Positions 54,664 through 60,576 of a stretch of DNA of 64,000 bases are shown here, piece by piece. Under the pieces are notes generated by a model that did not search any database, was not told the DNA's origin, and saw only the letters and a program-made list of their open reading frames with translations. This DNA is from Marinospirillum sp031581385. GTDB lineage: Bacteria > Pseudomonadota > Gammaproteobacteria > Pseudomonadales > Halomonadaceae. How positions within the stretch are numbered: position 1 is the stretch's first letter; every line of letters starts with the position of its first letter. The position numbers and the translations under genes were made by a program. Location of the stretch: the NCBI RefSeq assembly GCF_044810985.1, contig NZ_CP085242.1, positions 186,001 to 250,000 of the forward strand, in the 5' to 3' direction.

Positions 54664-55209
54664 ATGAGAGAGTTAGACATCGAATCTGTGATGCCAGAAC
54701 TTGGCGAGGCGGTTGATGCTACTGCGGCGCAGATGCATGCAGTCCATGGGCGTTACTGGGAAAGTCGCCTCGATGTCTGTAAAACTGTTTTAACGATTAC
54801 CGCTGCAGTGTTGGTTGGCACTGTCTCCTTTTCGAACTCTCTGATTGGCCCGGGAAAGGAGGGGCTGGTATTTCCATCTGTTTTATTTATCTCCTGGGCG
54901 CTTTTCGTGCTGTCCGGGATGGCTTCGCTCTACGCGATGTGGCACCTATATAAACTGAACTCCAACTATGTATTGCTTACAAACAATCAGCCCGCAATCC
55001 AAGGCGAGATTGACAGAATTGGCCCTAAAGAGTCTGAAGCGGAGCTTAAAGCTGAACTTGATCGAATTGTTGTTGAACTGACCAACAGGGCGCTGTCGCC
55101 ATTGAAGGTGTCTGACAAGCACTCACACTACTCGCTAAGTGTTCAATTAATTACTTTTGGGGCGGCCCTTGTATGCTTCTTTGGCTTCGGGGTCGCGCAA
55201 ATCCTTTAA
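54664..55209 (+). CDS. Cassette gene 1: three-span membrane protein, unknown
   Basis: 181 residues from the ATG at 54664 (AAAGG six bases upstream); an ATG at 54649 overlaps the core site. Two helices close together (about 41-61 and 72-95), a cytoplasmic or periplasmic helical segment rich in Glu and Lys, and a third helix at the very C terminus (about 158-178, VQLITFGAALVCFFGFG). The stop TAA lies inside the attC. Not recognised. AT content and codon use differ from the neighbouring dinG. Confidence 0.7.
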   Translation: MRELDIESVMPELGEAVDATAAQMHAVHGRYWESRLDVCKTVLTITAAVLVGTVSFSNSLIGPGKEGLVFPSVLFISWALFVLSGMASLYAMWHLYKLNSNYVLLTNNQPAIQGEIDRIGPKESEAELKAELDRIVVELTNRALSPLKVSDKHSHYSLSVQLITFGAALVCFFGFGVAQIL

Positions 55210-55288
55210 CCAGGCCAGTCACGGCGACGTCTACTGCATTCCGGCTTCGTCTTCATTCCGTAGCCGCGCGTGCTGAGCAGCGTTAAAT
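55204..55288 (+). repeat. attC site 1 (85 bp)
   Basis: Begins CTTTAAC and ends GTTAAAT, which pair as the outer core boxes. Inner arms CAGTCACG and CGTGCTG pair with one unpaired T, the extrahelical base typical of attC. About a dozen differences separate it from attC 2 and 3. Confidence 0.88.
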
Positions 55289-55661
55289 GCCTATGAAACC
55301 TCAATGTCAGTGCAATGAACGCCCACCACTTGTTGACGTGAGCAAGGGGTGGAAAGAGTTTGTTGCGGGACTCTCCGAAATAGATGCTGGCAACTGGGTT
55401 TACCTGAAGAAATGTCCTGCTTGCGGCCAATTGTGGCGTGTTGATGAGTGGGACAAATATCAGCCGCAATATGCGATTAAGCTATCCGTTTCGGAGAATT
55501 GGCAAGCTTTTGACGCTGTTCCACTCATAAAGAACATGATGATAGAAAATAGAGGTGGCGTGTCTGATAAGCTGTGCAATTGGAGCAATTGCAGCGGAAA
55601 GCAGGTTAACGGTTCGGCTTTCTGTGTGGATCATCTGTACAAAACCGGTGCACGGATCTAA
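55287..55661 (+). CDS. Cassette gene 2: small cysteine-rich protein, unknown
   Basis: 124 residues if started at ATG 55287, 122 from ATG 55293; no ribosome site decides. Cysteine groups CQC near residue 7, CPAC near 40, and CNWSNC...FCVDHLY near 97-117 suggest two metal-binding sites. WKEFV and LWRVDEW motifs are seen. Start and stop fit exactly between attC 1 and attC 2. Not recognised. Confidence 0.7.
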   Translation: MPMKPQCQCNERPPLVDVSKGWKEFVAGLSEIDAGNWVYLKKCPACGQLWRVDEWDKYQPQYAIKLSVSENWQAFDAVPLIKNMMIENRGGVSDKLCNWSNCSGKQVNGSAFCVDHLYKTGARI

Positions 55662-55664
55662 AGC

Positions 55665-55749
55665 GTTTAACCAAGCCAGTTACGGCAACGGTTACTACAT
55701 TGCGGCTTCACCTCCATTTCGTAACCGCGCGTGCTGAGCGGTGTTAGAG
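55665..55749 (+). repeat. attC site 2 (85 bp)
   Basis: GTTTAAC at the start and GTTAGAG at the end. Inner stem CGGTTAC / GTAACCG is perfect; CAGTTACG pairs with CGTGCTG with one unpaired T and one G-T wobble. Same length and pattern as the other two. Confidence 0.9.
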
Positions 55750-55765
55750 AAAAAGGGTTTGTGTC

Positions 55766-56356
55766 TTGACGGGAACATACGGCTGGAATCCAATGCCACA
55801 TTTTGTTGATGTGTGCTGCCCTTCATGTGGCTCCAAGGCGATATTTGAATTTGCTGAGATCTCGAAAATCCACCTCAAAAGTGATGTTCCCTACTTTCAG
55901 GAGAGTGAGATTTTTGATTATGAGCTTTTTCAAGACTCCTGCGGTCACAAATGGCATGGTGCCGTATTCTACGCAGGCTTACACGGTGGCTCGGTTGAGT
56001 CTATAAAAGATTTACCCGTGGGTTATACTCCCGAAAACTGGGCCCACTCACGTTACCTTATGCGCAATCATGGGCTTGATATCGGGTCAGTTAATTGTAG
56101 TAGTTGCGGGCTCGCTCAGAAGCATAACCTTGATTGGCCAGCTGATGCCTATTTCACTATTCAGTATAAAGGCCAGGAATTGTGGGCGTTCAATCAGGAG
56201 TCAGCTATCGATCTTCGGGATTTCATAGATGGAGTTGACCGAAATGTCGATGCCTTCAAATGGCGTAATTTTTTGCTGCACATTCCTTCACTTTTCAAAA
56301 ATCGAGGTGCGAGGGAGTATGTGGTTAAGCATCTGAATAGGCTACTGAAATGCTGA
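55766..56356 (+). CDS. Cassette gene 3: zinc-ribbon-like protein, unknown
   Basis: 196 residues from a TTG start (AAAGGG upstream); ATG at 55793 would give 187. Cysteine/histidine groups CCPSCG near 17, DSCGHKWHG near 57, and NCSSCGLAQKH near 110 suggest zinc ribbons. The rest is aromatic-rich. It ends four bases before attC 3. Cassettes 2 and 3 both carry paired CxxC motifs but are not close copies. Not recognised. Confidence 0.7.
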   Translation: MTGTYGWNPMPHFVDVCCPSCGSKAIFEFAEISKIHLKSDVPYFQESEIFDYELFQDSCGHKWHGAVFYAGLHGGSVESIKDLPVGYTPENWAHSRYLMRNHGLDIGSVNCSSCGLAQKHNLDWPADAYFTIQYKGQELWAFNQESAIDLRDFIDGVDRNVDAFKWRNFLLHIPSLFKNRGAREYVVKHLNRLLKC

Positions 56357-56359
56357 ATT

Positions 56360-56444
56360 ATCTAACAAGGCCAGTCACGGTGACGGTTACTGCATTGCGA
56401 CTTCGCCTCCATTCCGTAACCGCGCGTGCTAAGCGGCGTTATGC
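56360..56444 (+). repeat. attC site 3 (85 bp)
   Basis: ATCTAAC at the start and GTTATGC at the end. Perfect inner stem CGGTTAC / GTAACCG. Eleven differences from attC 2 over about 75 bases counted by eye. Confidence 0.9.
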
Positions 56445-56459
56445 ATCTAAGGAACATCA

Positions 56460-56888
56460 ATGAAGAAGTTAATCGCGCTATTAGCGGGTCTATTTAGTAT
56501 TGGGGCTTCTGCATCAGATTATGCTATTGGGCAAGTCTGGGAGTACAAAACAAGAGAAAGCGAAACCGGGTCTCACCTGTACATTGTTCATATTGATGAC
56601 CATGAAAAAATCGGCAAGATTTATCATATTTTCGTAGATGGTGTAGCGATTAAGAACCCTCATATTGAAGGCGGGGTTCAGGATGTGCTTCCTCATGCTC
56701 CAGTAGATGAAAGGACTCTTGAATTATCACTAACCAAAATGGTCGGAACTACGAAACAGCTTCCCGATATATCCGAAGGTTACAGTATTTGGAAACAGGC
56801 TTTCGATTCAGGTGAGGGTGGTGTATTTAATATTTCGGTTAGTCAAATTATCGAATACATAGAGCAGATGGTGGGGCAAAATGCATAA
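56460..56888 (+). CDS. Cassette gene 4: small exported protein, unknown
   Basis: 142 residues, AAGGAA ribosome site 6 bases before ATG. Signal peptide MKKLIALLAGLFSIGASA with likely cleavage after Ala-Ser-Ala (about residue 18). The mature part, about 124 residues, is mostly beta with a GQVWEYKTRESETGS start and an amphipathic C-terminal helix. No cysteines stand out. Not recognised; stop TAA is at the beginning of the next attC-like site. Confidence 0.75.
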   Translation: MKKLIALLAGLFSIGASASDYAIGQVWEYKTRESETGSHLYIVHIDDHEKIGKIYHIFVDGVAIKNPHIEGGVQDVLPHAPVDERTLELSLTKMVGTTKQLPDISEGYSIWKQAFDSGEGGVFNISVSQIIEYIEQMVGQNA

Positions 56889-56946
56889 CAAAGCGCTGTT
56901 GTCGCAGCCTACGACTGCTGGGGTGCCCCAAAGCTTGGCGTTCAGG
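56883..56946 (+). repeat. Tentative attC-like site 4 (64 bp)
   Basis: Starts GCATAACAAAGC and ends GCTTGGCGTTCAGG; AAC/GTT and AAGC/GCTT can pair, and a GGGG-TG-CCCC hairpin lies inside. It is a different family from the 85-bp sites. The gene-4 stop lies inside it, as in the others. Confidence 0.5.
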
Positions 56947-56947
56947 C

Positions 56948-57220
56948 TGTAGAAAAACCTCCCTGGCTATGCTTAAATTAAGTATCCCTGAGCAACCGGC
57001 CCTTTTCCCCATGCCCAAGTTCAAACACTGCGACTACAACCAGACTGCCATGGTGGTGATTAATTATCAGGATCAGCTGCAGCCGAGTACTTTTGAGCAC
57101 GCCTTACACTACTTGGTCTCTGAAAAGCTTGACCTGTCTGCTATTCACTAGCCCTATAAAAACGACACTGAAGGCCGCCCTGCTTACGATCCGGCCATTC
57201 TTTTGAAAATCATCCCGTCG
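56948..57220 (+). mobile_element. IS1182-like insertion sequence remnant (5' end only)
   Basis: Begins with TGTAGAAAAA (56948-56957), shared with both ends of the element at 57934-58089, then an N-terminal transposase part. The 3' two thirds and right end are missing. It starts one base after the core-like GTTCAGG of the preceding site. Confidence 0.65.
56969..57217 (+). pseudogene. IS1182-family transposase fragment
   Basis: Open for 60 codons (KLSIPEQPALFPMPKFKHCD near the start, then FEHALHYLVSEKLDLSAIH), a TAG at 57149-57151, then the same frame goes on with PYKNDTEGRPAYDPAILLKII. This is the N terminus of an IS1182-family transposase with an internal stop and no catalytic domain, so it is dead. 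Confidence 0.8.
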
Positions 57221-57226
57221 CCCCGT

Positions 57227-57233
57227 GTTATGT
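57227..57233 (+). other. Core-like site GTTATGT before the vapBC cassette
   Basis: GTTATGT close to the core form GTTATGC seen in attC 3. It could mark the left edge of the toxin-antitoxin cassette and the surviving end of an attC eaten by the IS remnant. Confidence 0.35.
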
Positions 57234-57236
57234 GCC

Positions 57237-57271
57237 TTGACCGCCCTGATCGATAGGGGTATCGTAATACC
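57237..57271 (+). promoter_or_regulatory. vapBC promoter and palindromic operator
   Basis: TTGACC (57237-57242), 17-base spacer, TATCGT (57260-57265). A perfect palindrome GGTAT-N4-ATACC (57258-57271) covers the -10, and CGATAGG occurs twice (57251 and 57282). VapBC complexes repress their own promoter by binding such palindromes, so auto-regulation is expected. Confidence 0.6.
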
Positions 57272-57295
57272 AAATACGTGTCGATAGGTGCCGCC

Positions 57296-57502
57296 ATGAC
57301 TTCAGTAACCGTTTCCCCCAAGTATCAGATTGTTATTCCTAAAGAAATTCGTGAATCCATGGGGATTGTGTCTGGCCAAAAAGTTCAGATGACCTCTTAC
57401 CAAGGGCGAATTGAGGTGATTCCCCTCAAACCCATGAAGGAGATGAGAGGCTTTCTGAAAGGAATTGATACCACTGTTCTCAGGGAAGAAGACCGGGTAT
57501 GA
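57296..57502 (+). CDS. vapB: AbrB/SpoVT-type antitoxin (VapB-like)
   Basis: 68 residues from the ATG at 57296. VTVSPKYQIVIPKEIRESMGI is the swapped-hairpin AbrB DNA-binding domain, followed by a tail that would block the toxin (MKEMRGFLKGIDTTVL). Overlaps vapC by 4 bases. Antitoxin and autoregulator. Confidence 0.92.
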   Translation: MTSVTVSPKYQIVIPKEIRESMGIVSGQKVQMTSYQGRIEVIPLKPMKEMRGFLKGIDTTVLREEDRV

Positions 57503-57879
57503 ATGTCGTAGATTCGTCAGCTTGGTTGTCGTATTTTGCCAGCGATGGTAATTCTGCGGTTTTTTCGGAACCCATTGAAAAATTATCTGAGTTGCTGGTG
57601 CCAAGCATCACAATCACAGAGGTTTTCAAGAACGTGTTGCGTCAGCGGGGAGAAGAAGCGGCCCTGATTGTTACTGCTCATATGGAGCAGGGCAGGGTGG
57701 TTCCGCTGAATTCAGAGCTTGCCAAGGATGCCGCCAAATTTGGTATTCTCCATAAATTGCCGCTAGCTGATAGCATTATTTTCGCCACTGCCCAGAAATT
57801 TTCCGCTGTAGTTTGGACACAAGACAGCGACTTCGAAGGGCTGGCGAATGTGAAGTATATTTCTAGGAAAGGCACATAA
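57499..57879 (+). CDS. vapC: PIN-domain ribonuclease toxin (VapC-like)
   Basis: 126 residues. PIN acidic residues are all present: Asp5 (VVDSSAW), Glu41 (TITEVFK), Asp91 (LADSIIFATA) and Asp109/Asp111 (TQDSDF). Such toxins cleave tRNA or rRNA. ATGA overlap with the antitoxin. As a cassette gene it may stabilise the array. Stop TAA sits at the start of the next attC-like site. Confidence 0.92.
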   Translation: MNVVDSSAWLSYFASDGNSAVFSEPIEKLSELLVPSITITEVFKNVLRQRGEEAALIVTAHMEQGRVVPLNSELAKDAAKFGILHKLPLADSIIFATAQKFSAVVWTQDSDFEGLANVKYISRKGT

Positions 57880-57932
57880 CAATTACAGACAAACGACGTC
57901 AACAAGCGGAGCGCCTGCTGTTCGCGTTCTGG
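57874..57932 (+). repeat. Tentative attC-like site 5 (59 bp)
   Basis: Starts ACATAACAATTACAG and ends TTCGCGTTCTGG. AAC/GTT outer pairing only; inner pairing is poor. Position right after vapC and the TAAC start are as in other cassettes. Low certainty. Confidence 0.35.
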
Positions 57933-57933
57933 A

Positions 57934-58089
57934 TGTAGAAAAACCTAATCGATTTTGTTTTTTTGAGAAATTTTCGCGCTCCTACGTAAATTCTGGAGTT
58001 TCTGGTGATGAAAAGTGCTTTATAATTTACGTAGAATCGCTATTATTAGTACAATAAATGATCAATTTTGTGGCTGAGTTTTTTCTACA
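57934..58089. mobile_element. 156-bp MITE-like element
   Basis: Ends TGTAGAAAAA (57934-57943) and its complement TTTTTCTACA (58080-58089). Inside, a second perfect inverted repeat CTACGTAAATT (57982-57992) / AATTTACGTAG (58024-58034). No open reading frame. Its end sequence equals that of the IS1182-like remnant, so it may be a non-autonomous derivative moved by that transposase. Confidence 0.65.
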
Positions 58090-58094
58090 GCTTG

Positions 58095-58101
58095 GTTAGG
58101 C
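58095..58101 (+). other. Core-like site GTTAGGC before the last cassette gene
   Basis: GTTAGGC fits the integron core GTTRRRY exactly. It lies just right of the MITE and 24 bases or so before the ribosome site of the interrupted cassette gene. Confidence 0.5.
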
Positions 58102-58125
58102 TGATGGGCTTCAATCCAGACAAGG

Positions 58126-58130
58126 ATTTA
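58126..58130 (+). repeat. Left copy of IS21 target duplication ATTTA
   Basis: ATTTA directly flanks the left end of the IS21-family element and recurs at 60568-60572 on the right. Confidence 0.85.
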
Positions 58131-58189
58131 TGTCAATGGCCATTTATTTTGACCCACCTTTGGCCAATAAAATTGACCCACCTGGTGCG

Positions 58190-58930
58190 TTAGTTGGTTA
58201 ACTTTTCTTTCAGTCGATAGCTTTCTCCTCCCAGCATGAAGATGTGTGAGTGATGGATAATCCGGTCTACGATGGGTATGGCCACATTGTCGTTATGGAA
58301 GAACTCTCCCCAGTCGGTGAAGTCCTTGTTGGTGGTCAGGATGATGGAGCGGTACTCATACAGGCTGTTGACCAGTTGGAAGAGGTTATAGCGGGACTGG
58401 CGGCTCATGGGCAGGTATCCCAGCTCATCAATGATCAGCAGGTCGTTTTTGGCCAGCAGGCTGATCCGCTTTTTCAGTTCACCGCGTTTTTCAGCCAGTT
58501 CCAGCTCTTCCACCAGGGTCATGGCCGTTTTGAACAGCACCTTGTAACCGGCTTCGATGGCTTTGTAGCCCAGGCCAATGGCCAGGTGGGTTTTGCCCAC
58601 TCCCGGTGGCCCGATGAACACCAGGTTCTGGCGCTGATCCAGGAAGTTGAAGTCCAGCAGCGCACTGATCTGGCGTTTATTGATGGTGGTCTGGTGACGA
58701 TAGTCGAAGTCATCCAGGCGCTTTTCCATCGGGAAGTGAGCTTGTTTGAAGTGACGCTGGATGCGTTTTTGATCGCGTTCTTTCAGCTCATAGCCCATCA
58801 GGTGGTCGATACACTGTAGATAAGACCAGTCATTACTTTCAGCTTCACCGAGCAGCTGAGGGAGCTGTTGAGCCATCCAGGTCAGCCTCAGGCTTTTGCA
58901 GCGGGCGCGGGTTTGTTCAAGCTGCCCCAT
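58190..58930 (-). CDS. istB: IstB ATP-binding helper of IS21 transposition
   Basis: 246 residues. Walker A GPPGVGKTHLAIGLG near residue 108, Walker B LLIIDELGYLP near 170. DnaA/DnaC-like AAA+ protein that helps choose the target and stimulates IstA. Start overlaps the istA end by 14 bases, the usual IS21 coupling. Confidence 0.96.
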   Translation of the reverse strand: MGQLEQTRARCKSLRLTWMAQQLPQLLGEAESNDWSYLQCIDHLMGYELKERDQKRIQRHFKQAHFPMEKRLDDFDYRHQTTINKRQISALLDFNFLDQRQNLVFIGPPGVGKTHLAIGLGYKAIEAGYKVLFKTAMTLVEELELAEKRGELKKRISLLAKNDLLIIDELGYLPMSRQSRYNLFQLVNSLYEYRSIILTTNKDFTDWGEFFHNDNVAIPIVDRIIHHSHIFMLGGESYRLKEKLTN

Positions 58931-60434
58931 GGGTCACCTCCTGGCCACTGGACTGGCCAAGTCGCTGGTAAGCCGAGAGGTCTACATGGTTGGCCGAAGT
59001 AGCCTCTGGCAGACCGTGATCTGGATAACGCCCTTTGCTCCGCGCCTGACGTTCCGCCTCCAGGTAGCGTTTGATCTTGCCAGCGGTAATGCCGGGCCGC
59101 TCGGCCAGCTGCACAAGCAGCTTTCGATCTTCCGGCTCCAGGTGAGCCAGGATGGATTTCAGGGCAACCAGCTGATCCTTGACGACTCTAGGCTCTGAGC
59201 GCCTGATCTGCTGGCAGAGTGTCTGACCCAGAGCCTTTCCCAGCATTTGACTGATTTCGGTCTCCAGCTGCGCCACCCGAGCTTCCCTGTCCCGGTAGTG
59301 GTTGTTGTTCTTGATGATGCGCCCCTTTTCCAGGCACAGGGTATGTTCGGCCAGGGTCTCACCAGTGTTTAGGTCGGTAATGACCAGACGGCCTTCCTGC
59401 TGCATTACACCGACCTGAGATTGCTGCCAGGCCAGAGGCACGGAGTATTTATTGGCTTGGTAGCTGATCAGACCGGTTTTATCCGCACGACGAGTTTCAA
59501 TCGCCGAAGGCTGACGAAGACTGCTGGGGGCCAGGTAAGGCTTCAGCTGAGTTCGTTCTTCGGCCATAAAAACGGTGTGGGGGATCTGGCCGGTGGTGCC
59601 ATGCTCACGACGGTTGGCCACTTCATCCAGCCAGTTTTGCAGATGGTCTCTCACGGCTTGTTGACAGGTGAAGTGTTCGCCATAAAAGCAGTCCTGCTTG
59701 ACGTATTTGACCCCAGCTTCCACCTTGCCCTTGCTCTGGGGGTCATAGCCTTCACAGGCATGGATTCTAAAGCCTGCGGTGGTGGCATACTGGTAAAAGC
59801 GCTGGTTGGCCTCGATTTCCCGGTATTGCTCCTTGATCACCACCAGCTTGGTCTGGTCATAAACACACTCTTCGGTGATGCCGCCAAAATACCGGAAGGC
59901 TTCATCATGCAGTTGAATAAAGGCCTGGGTATCAAGGGGCTGGAAGCTCAGGCCCACATACATCAGACGCGAGAAAGAGAGCACGAAGACAACAAAGTGA
60001 AGGGTGACCTCCTGATCACCGACCCGAACGCCTCGCAGCTCGCCGGGATCAACCTGACATTGAACACCGGCCACATCATCAATAATGGGTTCAAAGTAGC
60101 GAACCTGAGCTACAGCCACTTCCTGGCGCAGCTGTTGAATATAACGGCGCAAACTTCGATCAGATGCAGGGATGGAGCCATATTTAGTACGCAGCTTACG
60201 AGCAACCTTCACCGCACTCAGCTTGGGGAACTCACCCAGTAGGTACACCAGATAACTGCGGTAATCATCCAGCTTTTTGCTGCGACTGGGGTCTGATTGC
60301 TGACCTTGAATGGCTTCTTCCGATAGACGCAGATACTTGCGAACGGTATTGCGAGAGATGGACAACTGCTTACTGATGGCTCGGACGGAAAGACCCTGGC
60401 CGTTGTCGTGTAGTGCTTTGATTTTATGAATCAC
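58917..60434 (-). CDS. istA: IstA transposase of IS21 family
   Basis: 505 residues from the GTG at 60434, six bases after AAGGAG; a TTG at 60449 would add five residues but lies inside that ribosome site. N-terminal HTH (GLSVRAISKQLSISRNTVRKY near 15), then a DDE integrase core: Asp in QVDPGE near 130, Asp in CVYDQTK near 195 and Glu in KGKVEAGVKYVK near 230. Full length, no stops, so likely active. Confidence 0.95.
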   Translation of the reverse strand: MIHKIKALHDNGQGLSVRAISKQLSISRNTVRKYLRLSEEAIQGQQSDPSRSKKLDDYRSYLVYLLGEFPKLSAVKVARKLRTKYGSIPASDRSLRRYIQQLRQEVAVAQVRYFEPIIDDVAGVQCQVDPGELRGVRVGDQEVTLHFVVFVLSFSRLMYVGLSFQPLDTQAFIQLHDEAFRYFGGITEECVYDQTKLVVIKEQYREIEANQRFYQYATTAGFRIHACEGYDPQSKGKVEAGVKYVKQDCFYGEHFTCQQAVRDHLQNWLDEVANRREHGTTGQIPHTVFMAEERTQLKPYLAPSSLRQPSAIETRRADKTGLISYQANKYSVPLAWQQSQVGVMQQEGRLVITDLNTGETLAEHTLCLEKGRIIKNNNHYRDREARVAQLETEISQMLGKALGQTLCQQIRRSEPRVVKDQLVALKSILAHLEPEDRKLLVQLAERPGITAGKIKRYLEAERQARSKGRYPDHGLPEATSANHVDLSAYQRLGQSSGQEVTHGAA

Positions 60435-60567
60435 AACCCACTCCTTCAAAACCCTTCCCCTTAATCATCATCGTTGAGGGAAGGTACTGGTTTTGGTGGC
60501 CAAAGCCACCTTGGGGGTGGGTCAAAATTAATGGCCAGAAGCGGGTCAGTTTAGTTGGCCATTAACA

Positions 60568-60572
60568 ATTTA
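60568..60572 (+). repeat. Right copy of IS21 target duplication ATTTA
   Basis: ATTTA immediately after the right end TTAACA; equal to 58126-58130. Removing the element joins CAAGG to ATTTATAAAATG and restores a ribosome site nine bases before the ATG at 60577. Confidence 0.85.
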
Positions 60573-60576
60573 TAAA

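Larger units (their letters stand above)
58131..60567 (-). mobile_element. Complete IS21-family element
   Basis: 2437 bp. Left end TGTCAATGGCCA and right end (complement) TGTTAATGGCCA match at 11 of 12 bases. Behind each end lie further repeats around GACCCACC with about 24-base spacing. It carries istA and istB on the minus strand and is flanked by a 5-bp duplication, so its limits are firm and it is probably intact. It was inserted between the ribosome site and the ATG of the cassette gene at 60577. Confidence 0.95.

Noticed and set aside
55204..56444. CRISPR array
   Set aside because: The 85-bp repeats are separated by 376 and 610 bases containing genes, have imperfect identity and fold as attC; no Cas genes.
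55204..56444. REP/BIME-type intergenic repeat
   Set aside because: Core boxes at both ends, the fixed length, and cassette-like gene placement favour attC.
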